Source of the DNA: Xylogone sp. PMI_703
Taxonomy: Eukaryota; Ascomycota; Leotiomycetes
Direction: 5' to 3'
Length of the DNA: 64,000 nucleotides
Assembly: GCA_021399445.1 (NCBI GenBank)
Contig: JAJTUQ010000004.1
Location: 6,200,001 to 6,264,000, forward strand
Made by a program: the position numbers and the translations under genes. How positions within the stretch are numbered: position 1 is the first letter of the stretch; every line of letters starts with the position of its first letter. The notes under the pieces were generated by a model that did no database searches, was not told where the DNA came from, and saw nothing but the letters and a program-made list of their open reading frames with translations. Of this stretch, positions 12,678 through 24,097 are shown one piece after another.

Positions 12678-12897
12678 TATAACGTTCTTACTAAGATTTG
12701 AGGTTATCTATTACTCAAATGATAGATGAAGATAAAGAGTAAGAGAATTATTTCACAAGGCTTAGGATAGTTATTACAAAATACAGATATGCTGTAAATC
12801 AATTAAGTTGAACACAAGGCTCTTATCTACTAGTAATTATCTACTTTATATAGTGAGTGAATTAATTAGGATCCCTCTGGATTCTCTTCGGTCTAAT
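12678..12897 (-). repeat. Truncated Ty3 LTR, minus orientation
   Basis: The left 220 bp match the 3' part (U5 side) of the 600-bp LTR in reverse orientation, starting at a mutated TGTAACG. Homology stops near 12,897, where DNA related to the Fot-type locus begins. It belongs to the gag fragment at 12,214-12,648. Confidence 0.65.
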
Positions 12898-12949
12898 TAC
12901 CTATCACGTGACCTAGCCGCCTAGGAGATTCTGTCAGAGATATTGCTTA

Positions 12950-13388
12950 ACGTAACTCCTACTTAGTCGGCGCACCTAATTAGTCAGCACACTTAAATTT
13001 ACCATAAAATCAAGCAAAACCATACCCCAGCAAACTTAAGAATTACACTATTACATATTACCAAATCTTGTTATTTAGTTATTCTATTGTTATAGAATAA
13101 GTGTATAAATTTTTGCCTTGTTAATATTTATGATTCTTGCTGTATAATTAAATAGACTAGAATTTACTAGGGTTTAAGATCTGAAAGCAAGTTTGATTGT
13201 ATTATAGATATTTGAATCACTAAAAAAGTATATAACTATACTCATTAGAATACAGTCAATTAATCTAGAAAGTTTCATTTTATAATACTCTATAATTGTT
13301 GAAATCACAAGGGTGTAGTTTTACTTGATTTTGCGGTAAATTTAGGTGTGCCGACCAATTGGGTACGCCGACCAAGTGGGAGTTACGT
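12950..13388. mobile_element. 439-bp MITE-like element with about 54-bp terminal inverted repeats
   Basis: The ends 12,950-13,003 and 13,335-13,388 are inverted repeats (outer ends ACGTAACTCC and GGAGTTACGT) with similarity continuing further inward. It is flanked by TA on both sides (12,948-12,949 and 13,389-13,390), the target duplication of Tc1/mariner/pogo-type elements. The interior is AT-rich and codes for nothing. The empty target site is present elsewhere in the window, inverted, at 26,649-26,687, which confirms the ends. Confidence 0.85.
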
Positions 13389-13528
13389 TACGTAATTGGC
13401 GTTGGCCAATCATAACATAATTCCCGGTCCACCTGCTACCCTATCCACCTGTCACACTTTCGCGAATTCATCAATTGATTTAACTCTTCCATATTTAATT
13501 AATTATTTTTGAGTTAAAACATATCATA

Positions 13529-14405
13529 ATGCCTAAAATCAATGATCCTCAGCAAGAAGGAAAGATCTTACTTGTTATAAACACGTTAAAAACCAATCAA
13601 ATTACGACAATTAAAGCTGTAGTATAGCTTTTTGAAGTGCTCAGAACTACTTTATGTAATCGTTACTATGGTTGAGTTCAACAATTCATTACTTATATCA
13701 AGGCTTTTTGAATGACCTAATTGAAGGAAGAATCCCTTGAAAATTAGGTGATTTCTATGGGCAAACGAGGCTTACCTTTTAGACTTTCAGATGTACAAGT
13801 TATAACTAATGTATTAATTGCTGTATGTAGTAAACTTACCCCTTTTGCTTCTGTAGACAAGAATTGGGTCAACGATTATTTGAAGTGTTACTTTAACCTG
13901 AAAACCAATTATATATACAGATATTACTATAAACGAGCTAAATGCGAAGATCTAAAGCTTATACAAAGGTGGTTTGATAAGGTGAAAGAAGTGAAAGTAG
14001 AATATAGGATTTTGGACGAGGACATTTATAATTTTAATGAAACAGGTTTTGTTATAGACGTAATTATTATAGCTAAAGTAGTTATATTTTCTGATATCCT
14101 TAGAAAACCTTCATATATAAAACCGGGGAATAAAGAATAAGTTACAGTTATTGAAACTATTAATGTTTCTGGATAGGTTGTACTATCCTTGATTATATTC
14201 AAAGGCAAGTATATATTCAAGGGATGGCTAGATGATTTATTAACTGGTTGACGAATCAAAATGAGCCCAAATAGATAAACAACGAATGATATTAGCTTGA
14301 ATTAACTTTAAGAAATCTTCGATTTTTTCACTAAAACGTATATAAAAAGCTAATATTGTATGCTTATTTTTGACGGCTATAGTAGTTATATAACACCTGA
14401 ATTCA
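13529..14405 (+). pseudogene. Fot1/pogo-type DDE transposase, mutated and truncated
   Basis: One frame from an ATG at 13,529 reads as a Fot1-like transposase of the pogo group. It has an N-terminal helix-turn-helix start (MPKINDPQQEG), a CENP-B-like DNA-binding part with KNWVNDYLK at about 13,860, and the catalytic region with YNFNETGF at about 14,026. The first catalytic Asp in YNFDETGF-type motifs is Asn here. A second catalytic region reads IFDGYSSY near 14,370. Several TAG/TGA stops occur without frameshift, which fits RIP. Homology ends at about 14,405, so the C-terminus is lost. Confidence 0.8.
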
Positions 14406-15028
14406 TATATATATATTAGGGGAAAGAGCGATTGGAGTCACAAAGCTGGCCTGCGCAGAAGACGTACATACTCCGCGAAGACACGGTAGAGGTCCAAGTC
14501 TCGTACCCAGAAGTAGGGACGATAGCAGGTACGATTGCCGTACGAAGGCGTGGCCCGCGAGGGCACCCAGCTGGCATTTTGCAAGCCGAGCTCCGTCGTG
14601 CCAATCATGCATACTTAGCTACTACTCCTCTATATCAGTGATAGGGGCAGGCCTGTACCATCAATCCCGTGTCGATGCCTGCCCTCACTCCGAATTCTTC
14701 GTGGTCTGATTGGCCTGCGATGATGTCGCTGTAACCTCGCTGGCTTCTTCCTTTTGTATAAGTGCGTCGATTGACCCGGATCGTATAAGCTCTCCACCGA
14801 AGAATCTAAGTCGCTCAATGAGCTCCTGGAGGTTCGTGCACGGCGGGAGACAGTCGACGAGCGTAAGTGGAAGTGGGAGGATCGAAAAGCCAAGTTAGAA
14901 TGCGCTATTTTGACTAACTGTGGCGATCACCGTTATAAATACTGTATTTATTTCGATTATATCACAGCAACAAGAACCAGTGGACTCGTCACAGCTTAAA
15001 ATTAACGGTTTTTAAGAATGGATCGATT
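14406..15028. other. GC-rich island inside the AT-rich block, no gene identified
   Basis: About 600 bp of near-normal base composition sit between the dead Fot1 transposase and the ankyrin relic. Short open frames exist on both strands. A plus-strand piece at 14,788-14,935 is charged and protein-like (for example ERKWKWEDRKAKLE), but I cannot assign it. Low mutation load suggests single-copy DNA that escaped RIP. Confidence 0.4.
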
Positions 15029-15429
15029 CTAAGGGTGAGATCTCAACAGCCCGACCACAGCCTCATGTCCATTGTCGGCAGCAAGTCCTAGCGGCGTCCA
15101 GCCATCCTTGTTTTTAGATTCTAGGTTAGTACTTTTCTTAAGTAATAACTTGACTATAGCTTTATGTTCTTTAAGGATAGTTAATACTAATGATGTCTAG
15201 TTATTGTTATTTTTAGACTTAAGGTTTGTACTTTTCTTAAGTAATAATTTAATTATAATTTTATGTTCATTAGAGATAATTAATAATAATAATATTTGTT
15301 TATATTTGTTTTTAAATTCTAGGTTAATATCTTTTTTAAATAATAATTTGACTATAGCTTTATGTTTATATTATATAGTTAATAATAATAATATCTGGTT
15401 ATTGTTGTTTTTAGACTTAAGGTTAATAT
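15029..15429 (-). pseudogene. Ankyrin-repeat protein C-terminus relic, cut by retrotransposon
   Basis: On the minus strand the last unit reads KDGWTPLGLAADNGHEAVVG, a textbook ankyrin repeat, ending at a TAG at 15,029. Upstream of it (to the right) the DNA is a tandem array with a 99-bp (33-codon) period: similar blocks start near 15,112, 15,211, 15,310 and 15,409. The array is AT-mutated apart from the last unit. It stops at 15,429, where the LTR of the full-length Ty3 element begins. Ankyrin repeats mediate protein contacts; this copy is not functional. Confidence 0.75.
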
Positions 15430-16028
15430 TGTCATGACCTTACAAGGTTATGACAAACGACTTAGTTATATGGCTTTTATAGCTGTCGTTTTAGTTAAAT
15501 AAGTATAAAATAAGACGGTTATCAGGGTCCTGGTTATAGTATTACTAGTACTATCGTATTATTAATATTAGTGAAAGGATAGTACAAGTTCAATATTAAT
15601 ATTATAAAAAGGGTTATATAAGTTAAAGGATAATATTATCAGAATTATAATATTAACCCTTTAGTTATACTAATTAAGTAATAATATTATCGGAGAAATA
15701 ATATTATTTTTCTATTTATACTAATGATTTGCTTATATATGTAAAAAACTAGTATTAATGATTAAGTAAACTCTTGGATTAGATAAGTAAATCCCATGGA
15801 TCTCATGGATCCCAGGAGGATCAATAAGATTAATAAGACTCGAAGGAAATTCACTTTTTATATAAGTAAATAATTTAACAATAAATAAAAGCTTTATGTT
15901 TAATTTAATTAATTTACAATATACTTATATTTCAAAGTAAAGTTCTATAATCTAAGTTTTATTTGTTTTTTTGACTTCTTAAACTTATTATTTGAGTAAT
16001 AACTAAACTTTAACGTAAGAATGTTATA
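15430..16028 (+). repeat. 5' LTR of the full-length Ty3 element (599 bp)
   Basis: It starts TGTCATGACC and ends with ATGTTATA, where the undamaged copy has ACGTTACA. It aligns throughout with the LTRs at 7555, 19,422 and 22,741. Gag begins 42 bp downstream. Confidence 0.85.
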
Positions 16029-16069
16029 CTTTAAGTACTTTTTTCAAAGGTCCTACAGATTAAGTGAAA

Positions 16070-19000
16070 ATGAGTCAACAAAGAGAATCTTTAACTATTA
16101 TCAAGCCCGAAAAGTTGTCTCAAAAGAATGACAAAGAGAAAAATATTAAGATGAATGAAAAGGAAAAGGACAATGATGACTATTACAAAACCCCGAAAGT
16201 TCAGTTACTAAACTGATTTAACAAAACTTACTTTAAGTTCATTAAGTATAAATTATAAGTTATTATATATTTTTATTTTAATAAAATAAAATTCAATATT
16301 GAAGTTGACTAAATCTTATGGATTATTTTATACTTAGACAATATTATTTTTAATTGATTTTAATTTTATTTCTTGAATTATTTATTCATGGATAATAAGA
16401 CTAAATGTTAATAAATAACAATAGACATTTTCAATAATATAAAAGAATTTTAGAATAACCTTAAAACAATATTTAAGATTATAAACAAGGTAATTAACGT
16501 AAAACATAAATTAAAAAAACTTAAACAGAGAAGTATTATTATTGACTATATTACTGACTTTCGGAAATTAGAAATATTAGTTTAATATAATGAAAAAGTA
16601 AAAATGAACTTATATTATAACAAATTGAAAAAAGAAATAAAGAATAATATTATTAAGATAAATAAGAAACTAAAAATTCTTGATAATTTAATTAATAAAG
16701 TCATTATCTTCGATAATTAAAACTTTGAACAAAAGTTAGAGAAGAACTTGAGATAAATTTATTTTAATAAGAAAAAATATAAAAAATTTTACAAGAAAAA
16801 GAAGATAATTAATATTAAGACTCTGACAAATAAAAAAAAGAACAAAAAATCTAACTTTAAAAGAAAAGGAAAAAAAAATTTTAATCTTATTTTTGAATAA
16901 TATAAAGAACATAAAGAAAAGAAACTTTGTTTCAAATATAAATAAGCTAAATATCAAATATTAGAATATAATGAAAAAGACAAAAGAAAATCTAAGAAAG
17001 TTAAAACAGTTTTAATGATATTTTCAGTAAAAGATTATAAGTCCTATGATAAAGCTCTAATGACAGGTTAAAATAACTCTGACAAATTACCTAAAAACAT
17101 TAAAGATTGGTTAATGAACTAAATCTTATAAGTTTTTCTTATAGAAGATTTTATAACAAAAGTTTATTATAATGTCAGAAGTATAACGTCTTCAAGAGTC
17201 TTTTTTTTTATTATAAATGAGTTAAATATATTAATGTTTGTCATAAAGAAAGTAAAGTAATAAGGTTTAGAAATTATTAATCTTGATAATTTTTTTTCAG
17301 AAGAATATTAAGATATTATTGATTTACTAGACTTGTTCTTCCTAGGACAAGTTAAGGGAGAACTAATGATCTATGAAGAATTTCAGGGTAATTTTTATCA
17401 AGATGATTGGGAATTCCCGAAAGGAAAAGAATATGCTAAAATCTCATTAATATATTCTTTATTTATAATGTTTAAAAAGTCAAAACTTAACCAGAGATAA
17501 GTAGAGGATTTTTTTAAGAAGGTCTTCTAGGGCTCTGAGCTCTTTAACTGTATAGAATGTAAGGATTTTATAACTTAACCTTATTAAACGAATAAATTAT
17601 AAGTAAACGAAAGAATAATACTAGTTAATATAACTTTTCACCTTGATAAGAGTTATATAAAGACTTAGAGATTGATCGAAAAAAATATTTTTTGAAATAT
17701 ACTATTTTAGTAAAACAAACCTCTTTAGTATAGAATATAGAAGTTAAAGGCAATAGTTAAGGTTATATAAATTAACTTTGAAAAAATTATTATCAATAGT
17801 TTATATTATGATAATTTAATGTTTTATTTTTTAAGAAAAAATATATAATTACTTAAATAGGACTTTTTCGTATAAGTTATATATCACGAAGATAAAGAAA
17901 ATATATACTAAGCTAGAAAAGAAGTATATCAAGAAATAATGTTTTATATAGAACAACGAAAAAACATTATAACTATAAAATAGGCTATTATTATGAATTT
18001 AACGATGAATAGATATTTCTTAAGAAATGTATTAATAACTTATTTAATATAAGTAAGTCCAGGAAGTAGGCCTTACTATAGTTAACCCGAGAAGAAGAAT
18101 TCAATACTAAGTTTGTATCAGACATGTTCATGGCAGGAGAAGAAGACGTTATTTGCTTAAATGTCAAGTTTAGTAATAGAAAACTTAAGACAATAATAAA
18201 CTCCAGAAATTAGATTAACTTTATGTTGTTTAAAGCTGTTAAAGTACTAAAGATATTAACAGAAGCTTTTAGTTAACTGTTACAAATGGTTAACGGTTTG
18301 ATTAACAAAAAGGAAATGTTTATCAGGACTAAATCTTTTATTATAAGAATTAGTAATCATCAAGAGAAAATCTAATTCGAGATTTTAGCCTTAAGAAAGG
18401 AAGACATTATCTTAGGACAACCTTAACTAAAGTTCTATAACCTGGATATTAACTGGAAAATCAAAAAATTGATATTTAAATGTTATTATAATATTATACT
18501 AAAGAAATAGTTAGTATAAAATGTTTTTATTATTGAAATAACTTAAGATAATCTCTAAAACCAGTTAGATACTCTTTTTGAAGAGTATTAAGATTATCAC
18601 AAATTATTTATTCTATAACCAAAAGATATAACTTTATTTTTACACAAAGAATGAAATCATGAAATTTTTCTCCAAGAAAGTATAACTTCTTTGTATAAAC
18701 TTATTTACAGAACTAATCCTGTAAGAGATAAGATCCTGAAAAAGTAATTAAACGAGTAAATTATAAAGAGTTTCTATAAAGAGTTAAGCTCTTTGTAAGA
18801 AGTACTATTGATATAAACGTCAAAGTCAGACAATCTCCAAGAAAGACTATATAAAGATTATAAAAACTTAAATAACAAAACCATAAAAATAAATATTTAT
18901 TATTTTGTATTAATGATATACAAAATATACTTATCAGAATAAAATATTTTATAAAATTAGACTTTGTAACAAAATTTAACTTAATAAAGATTAAAAAAAG

Positions 19001-22000
19001 ACATAAATAATATACTATTATTCGAACTAAATATGAACTTTATGAATTATTAATTATATTTTTTAGTTTAACAAATATATTAACAATTATACAAAAAATA
19101 AGTAATATGATTTTGAGACTATATTTGAATCATTTTGTAATAATATATTTAGATAATATCTTGATTTATTCTAAAACATTAGAAAAATACAGATAATATA
19201 TTCATATTATACTAAAAGTATTAATTAATAATGACATAAAGTATAAGCTGGCTAAATATCAGTTTAATATAATAAAAGTAAAATTTCTAAGTAAAATAGT
19301 TTTAGACAAAAGATTCTGAATAGACCTAGAGAAAGTAAAAGTCATAAAAGAATAATTTATTCTAAGAATAATCAAAGAAGTTTAACAATTTAATAAACTT
19401 ATTAATTATTATAGATATTATTGTCACGACCCTGCAGGGTTATGATAAGTAACCTGAGTATAAGGCCCCTATAGCCGTCGCCTCAGTTAAATAAGTATAA
19501 ATTAAGATGGTTATCAAGGACCTGGTAATAGTATCACTAGTATTATCGCATTATTAATATTAACAAAAGGATAATACAAGTTCAATATTAATATTATAAA
19601 AAGGGTTATACAAGTTAAAGGATAATATTATCGAAGTTATAATACTAACCTTTTGATTGTATTAACTAAGTGATAATATTATCAGGAAAATAATATTACT
19701 TTTCCGTTTGTGCTAGTTATTTACTTGTACGTGCAAAAAGTTAGTACTAGTAAATAAATAAGCATATGACAAATAGGACCAGATAGGATCTCTTGGATCC
19801 AGGACCATAAAGATCCAGGCGGATCCAGTCACCAACATATACTATATAAGTAGATAGTTTTACAGTAGATAGGAGCCTCATGCTCAACTCAATTGATTTA
19901 CAGCATACCTGCATTTCATAAGTAAAGTTCTACAATCTAAGTTTCACTTGCTCCCTTGACCTCTCAAGCCTATTATTTAAGTAATAGCCAAACCCCTACG
20001 TAGGAACGTTACAATTATATAATGACTTATTCGAATATAGTCAGTCTGTTGACAGAATTAACAAAGAAAGATATACCTTTTGTTTGAGAAAAAAAGTAAG
20101 AAAACACTTTCTAAAAGATTAAAGATTAGTTCAATAAAGACAAAATACTGATTTATACTGATCTTGGGAAATCATATTTACTAGAAACAGATACTTTAAG
20201 TAAAATGTTGAATAAAGTTTTATCATAAAGAAATGATAAAGGACGTTAAAGGCTAGTAACCTTCTACTTTTGAAAATTTATTTTAATTAAGTTAAATTAC
20301 AATATTTACAAAAAAGAATTCTTAACTATTATAAAATGTTATAAACACTAAAAAGTTTATTTATGTAATATCAAACATTTATTCGAGATTTTATTAAATT
20401 ACAAAAATTTAACAACCTTCATGATTACTAAAGATTTTAACAATAAATAAATATATTAGTACAAAACATTAACATAATATAATTTCAGGATTCGTCATAT
20501 CTAAAGATTAAAGAATACTAAAACTAATACTTTAAACAAATGACCAGATTATATAAAAAGAAATTTTAAGCAAGAATTTATTATGTTTAAAAAGGAAAGT
20601 AATACCTTATACTTTAACTACATACAAATATTAATGGTTATACAGGTTATTGACGAAGAATGACTAAAAAAGATTAAGTTAACTATTATAAAAAAGAAAA
20701 AAATCTTTAAAAATCCTGAGACTAATTAGTTCGAAAATCAAGAATTTCCAGACATTTGGCTAAAAGACAAAAGAATATTTATCTTATCAATAATTGTTTA
20801 AGAGTTTATGAAAGAATAATATGAATTGTTTATATATAGTCACTAAAGAATCATTAAGACAAAGAATAAGTTATAACAAGAATTCTTTATCTTTAAACTT
20901 TAACAAAAAATTACCAAAGTCGTCAATAATTACAACGTTTATCACAAAGTTAAAATATCAAGAAAAAAATCTATAAAACAATTAATGCCTTTTTAGATAC
21001 TAGAAAAACCTTAGACTTTTATTTCATAAGATTTTATTATAGGATTATCCTTATCAAGAAATATTAATAAGCCGGATAAAGACTATTATGACTTAATTTT
21101 CATTATAATAAATAAACTTATAAAGTACTTTATCATGTTGTTATAAAAAAAAAATATAAACAGCCAAAGATTTAACGGAAATCATGATCTCTAAAATTAT
21201 AATAGATTATAATATTTTAGCAGAAATTATTTTGGACAAAGATAAGTTTTTTATGTCAAAATTCTGAGAAGTAATCTGTAAAAGATTAAGCATTAAAAGA
21301 AAAATTATTACAAAAGAATAAGCTTAAACAAATAGATAAACCGAGTAAGTTAACTAAATCATAAGAGCTTATTTTCGTTATTATATAGATTATAAATAGT
21401 TAAACTAGAAAAATCTCTTATTAATAATATAACTAGTGTATAATAATACAAAGAGCGAAATTACTAAAGTTATACTTTTTTTTGTGAATTATAATTATAA
21501 AACTTAAACCTATTTCATAAAAACAGAGATAAGAAATATTTTTAAGATAGTTGAATAATAAGTAAACAAATTAGAAAAAATCTATAATTACTTAAAATAT
21601 AATATCAAATTCATACAAGAACATATAAAGAAATACTATAATCAAAAGTATAATATAAAACTTAAGCTTAAAAAAGAAGATAAAGTTTATATTATCTGTA
21701 GATTTATTAAAATAATAAGATTAAGTAATAAATTAAACTAGAAAAAGATTAACTTATACAAAATCAAAAAGAAACTAAAAAATCTGATATATAAACTAAA
21801 ACTCTTTAATATTATATAAATATATTCAGTATTTTATATAATTATACTAGAAAAAACATTATTAAGATCGTTACCGGCTCTAGACTTAAAGTTAGAATAA
21901 GATCCAAATATAAAATAAAAAGTCAAAAAAATCTTAAACAACAAATTAATAAGAAATAAGAAATAATACTTAATCAGATGAAAAGAATGAGAAGAATATA

Positions 22001-22110
22001 GATAATTAAATACATAAGAACCTGAAAAATATCTTATTAACTTTAATGAGTTTTTAAAAAAGTATAAATGAACAAAATAAATTAAAAAGGATCAAATAAA
22101 ACATCAACAT
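16070..22110 (+). pseudogene. gag-pol of the full-length Ty3 element, split by a solo LTR
   Basis: Gag starts at an ATG at 16,070 and has a decayed zinc-knuckle region near 16,920. Reverse transcriptase follows; the catalytic YLDD box near 19,148 reads YLDN followed by ILIYSKTLEK, a G-to-A change that alone would kill it. The solo LTR at 19,422-20,013 cuts the RT just after a NYYRYY block, and the frame resumes at 20,014. RNase H, zinc-binding integrase (ICHK-like region near 20,930) and a chromodomain-like end near 21,900-22,050 follow. Stops are everywhere. Confidence 0.8.
19422..20013 (+). repeat. Solo LTR (592 bp) with perfect 5-bp target duplication
   Basis: It starts TGTCACGACC and ends GGAACGTTACA. 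It is flanked by ATTAT on the left (19,417-19,421) and ATTAT on the right (20,014-20,018). It interrupts the reverse transcriptase of the surrounding element. It keeps far more G and C than the host element, so it is younger or was mutated less. It is the best reference for the LTR family in this window. Confidence 0.92.
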
Positions 22111-22139
22111 AAATAAAGAAATCAATGTTAAAAGAGAAA

Positions 22140-22690
22140 ACCTCGAGAAGCTCGACTTTGGCCTAAGTAATTTCTGTTTGACAAAATGTTTTCTTTTCTT
22201 TCTGTTCTTGTTTAAGTCTTTTTTTTCTTCAACAATATCTAGCTTATTTATACTCTTTAAACTACAATATAATATCTCTATAGTCCGAAAACGAAACTAT
22301 TCTCTCTGACAGTTTAATTTTAACAGTTTTATCTATATCTCTAAAGCCTTTTTCTAGGTCTCTTCTCACTTTTGAGAAAGTTTCTGTTCTTTAGCTGCTA
22401 AAGCCTTTTAGTCCACTGAAAAAAGATTATAAATATTATACTTTGTATTATTCTTAGTCTTGATATACTCTTTATACTATAAAAAATCTAAAGTCATAAA
22501 ACATATTAGTTTCTTCTTTTTATAACAATTGTAAAAAGACATTTTAACATCAAAAGTTTAAACTCTTGAAATTAACTTAAAATAAACTTTCTTCTTTCTT
22601 TTTTGTACTATTTTGTTATAATTTTGTTCAAGATTATACTTAAAGGATATAATAAAAAGGAAAAAAGAATTAAATTATTATAAAAACTTT
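22140..22690 (-). pseudogene. Antisense ORF of the full-length Ty3 element, mutated
   Basis: This is the counterpart of the antisense frame at 6955-7497, in the same place between the pol end and the 3' LTR. The minus strand again gives a Cys-containing block (SFYNCYKKKKLICF) followed by a charged helical part. Several stops interrupt it. Its presence in both copies shows it is an inherited part of the element. Function unknown. Confidence 0.5.
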
Positions 22691-22740
22691 TATATCTTAA
22701 TTATAAGTTTTAAGACAAAGCTAAGCTAAGAAAAGGATAA

Positions 22741-23301
22741 TGTTATAACTTTGTAAGATTATGACAAATGACTTGGTTATATAATCTTTATAGTTATTAT
22801 CTTAGTTAAATAAGTATAAGATAAGATGGTTATCAGGGTCCTGGTTATAATATCATTAATATCATTGTATTATTAGTATTAACGAAAGAATAGTACAAGT
22901 TCAATATTAATATTATAAAAAAAGTTATATAAGCTAAAAGATAATATTATCAGAATTATAGTACTAACCCTTTGGTTATATTAGTTAAATAGTAATATTA
23001 TCAGAGAAATAATATTATTTTTCTACTTATGTTAACGATTTGCTCATACGTATAAAAAGTTAGTACTAGTGATTAAGTGAGCTCCTGGATTAGATAAGTA
23101 GATCAATGGGACTCGAAGGAAATTCACTCTCTATATAAGTAGATAGTTTAACAGTAAATAGGAGTTTCGTGCTTAACTTAATTGATTTATAGCATACCTG
23201 CATTTCAAAGTAAAGTTCTACAATCTAAGTTTCACTTGCTCCCTTGACCTCTTAAGCCTATTATTTGAGTAATAGCCAAACCCCAGCGTAGGAACATTAC
23301 A
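22741..23301 (+). repeat. 3' LTR of the full-length Ty3 element (561 bp)
   Basis: It starts TGTTATAACT (mutated TGTCACGACC) and ends GGAACATTACA. It is shorter than the 5' LTR, partly because a stretch between its paired GGATC motifs is missing. AATAT follows directly at 23,302. Confidence 0.85.
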
Positions 23302-23306
23302 AATAT

Positions 23307-23742
23307 ATATTAATGACTAGATCTGCTTAGATCTTTATGGTCCTAGATCCAAGAGATCTTATCCAGTCCTGGATCCAAAAGATTTTATCTGGTCTTATTT
23401 GTCATATATTTACTTATTTATTAATATTAGCTTTTTGCACGTATAAACAAATAATTAACATAAGCAGAAAAATATTATTATTTTCCCGATAATACTATTA
23501 TTTAGTTAATATAACCAAAAGGTTAGTATTATAACTTTGATAATATTATTCTTTAGTTTGTACAATCCTTTTTATAGTATTAATGTTGAACTTATACTAT
23601 CCTTTTGTTAATAATACAATAATACTAATAATATTATAACCAGGTCCCTGATAACTGTCTTAATTTATACTTATTTAACTAAGGCGATGGCTATAGGGGC
23701 TTTATACTCAGGTTGTTTGTCATAACCCTGCGGGGTCGTGAC
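23307..23742 (-). repeat. Truncated inverted Ty3 LTR
   Basis: The reverse complement starts TGTCACGACCCCGCAGGG at 23,742 and runs about 440 bp into the LTR before it is cut off by the end of the full-length element. About 150 bp of its U5 side are missing. DNA to its right (23,743-23,790) weakly resembles the ankyrin array at 15,100-15,429, so this LTR probably once sat in that array. Confidence 0.75.
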
Positions 23743-23825
23743 ATAATCTTTATAAAAGCTTTAAGTTCTATACGTATAATTTTAAGTTTTTCTTTTATTA
23801 CTATAAATATTCCTGTTTTATAATT

Positions 23826-24030
23826 GCCAATTCACACAGGAACATGGTAATTAATCGTACGCAACGTACACTCGATATTAAGGGGTATTATGTGTATTAA
23901 TTAAGGTACAAAGATTCTAAGTGTAAGCGTAACCTACGAAAGAATATAGCTACAGAATACTGCCGCTCCCTGCCGCCTATGCCGCACCCCGGAATACTGT
24001 CATGCTACTCCACCTCCGCATAAGCATGCC
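23826..24030. repeat. Dispersed non-coding repeat, copy A
   Basis: Two blocks recur elsewhere in the window. The left block (CAATTCACACAGG onward) matches the copy at 45,165-45,295. The right block (CTACAGAATACTGCCG and then CTGCCGCCTA) matches the copy at 41,013-41,139 nearly base for base. No coding frame. Type unknown; it could be a MITE or a relic of a larger element. Confidence 0.65.
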
Positions 24031-24097
24031 AACAATTATATAACATTAAGCTCACTCTAGCACGCCCTCTACAACAGCAGCAGCAACTAGCAAGGTA

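Larger units (their letters stand above)
15430..23301 (+). mobile_element. Near full-length Ty3/gypsy chromovirus-type element, inactivated
   Basis: Two LTRs in direct orientation (15,430-16,028 and 22,741-23,301) bracket gag, pol with a chromodomain-type end and an antisense ORF. Without the nested solo LTR the element is about 7.3 kb. AATAT stands immediately left (15,425-15,429) and right (23,302-23,306). The left flank is ankyrin DNA and the right flank is the inside of an inverted LTR, so the matching pentamer may be chance or follow a rearrangement. All reading frames carry RIP-type stops. Confidence 0.8.

Noticed and set aside
16736..16957. Minus-strand Phe/Leu-rich frame that looks like membrane helices
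   Set aside because: AT-rich DNA complementary to Lys-rich gag gives Phe/Leu runs; no independent support.
1..24030. CRISPR array or Starship captain
   Set aside because: The block has no regularly spaced short repeats with unique spacers and no recognisable DUF3435 tyrosine recombinase; the repeats are LTRs and ankyrin units.
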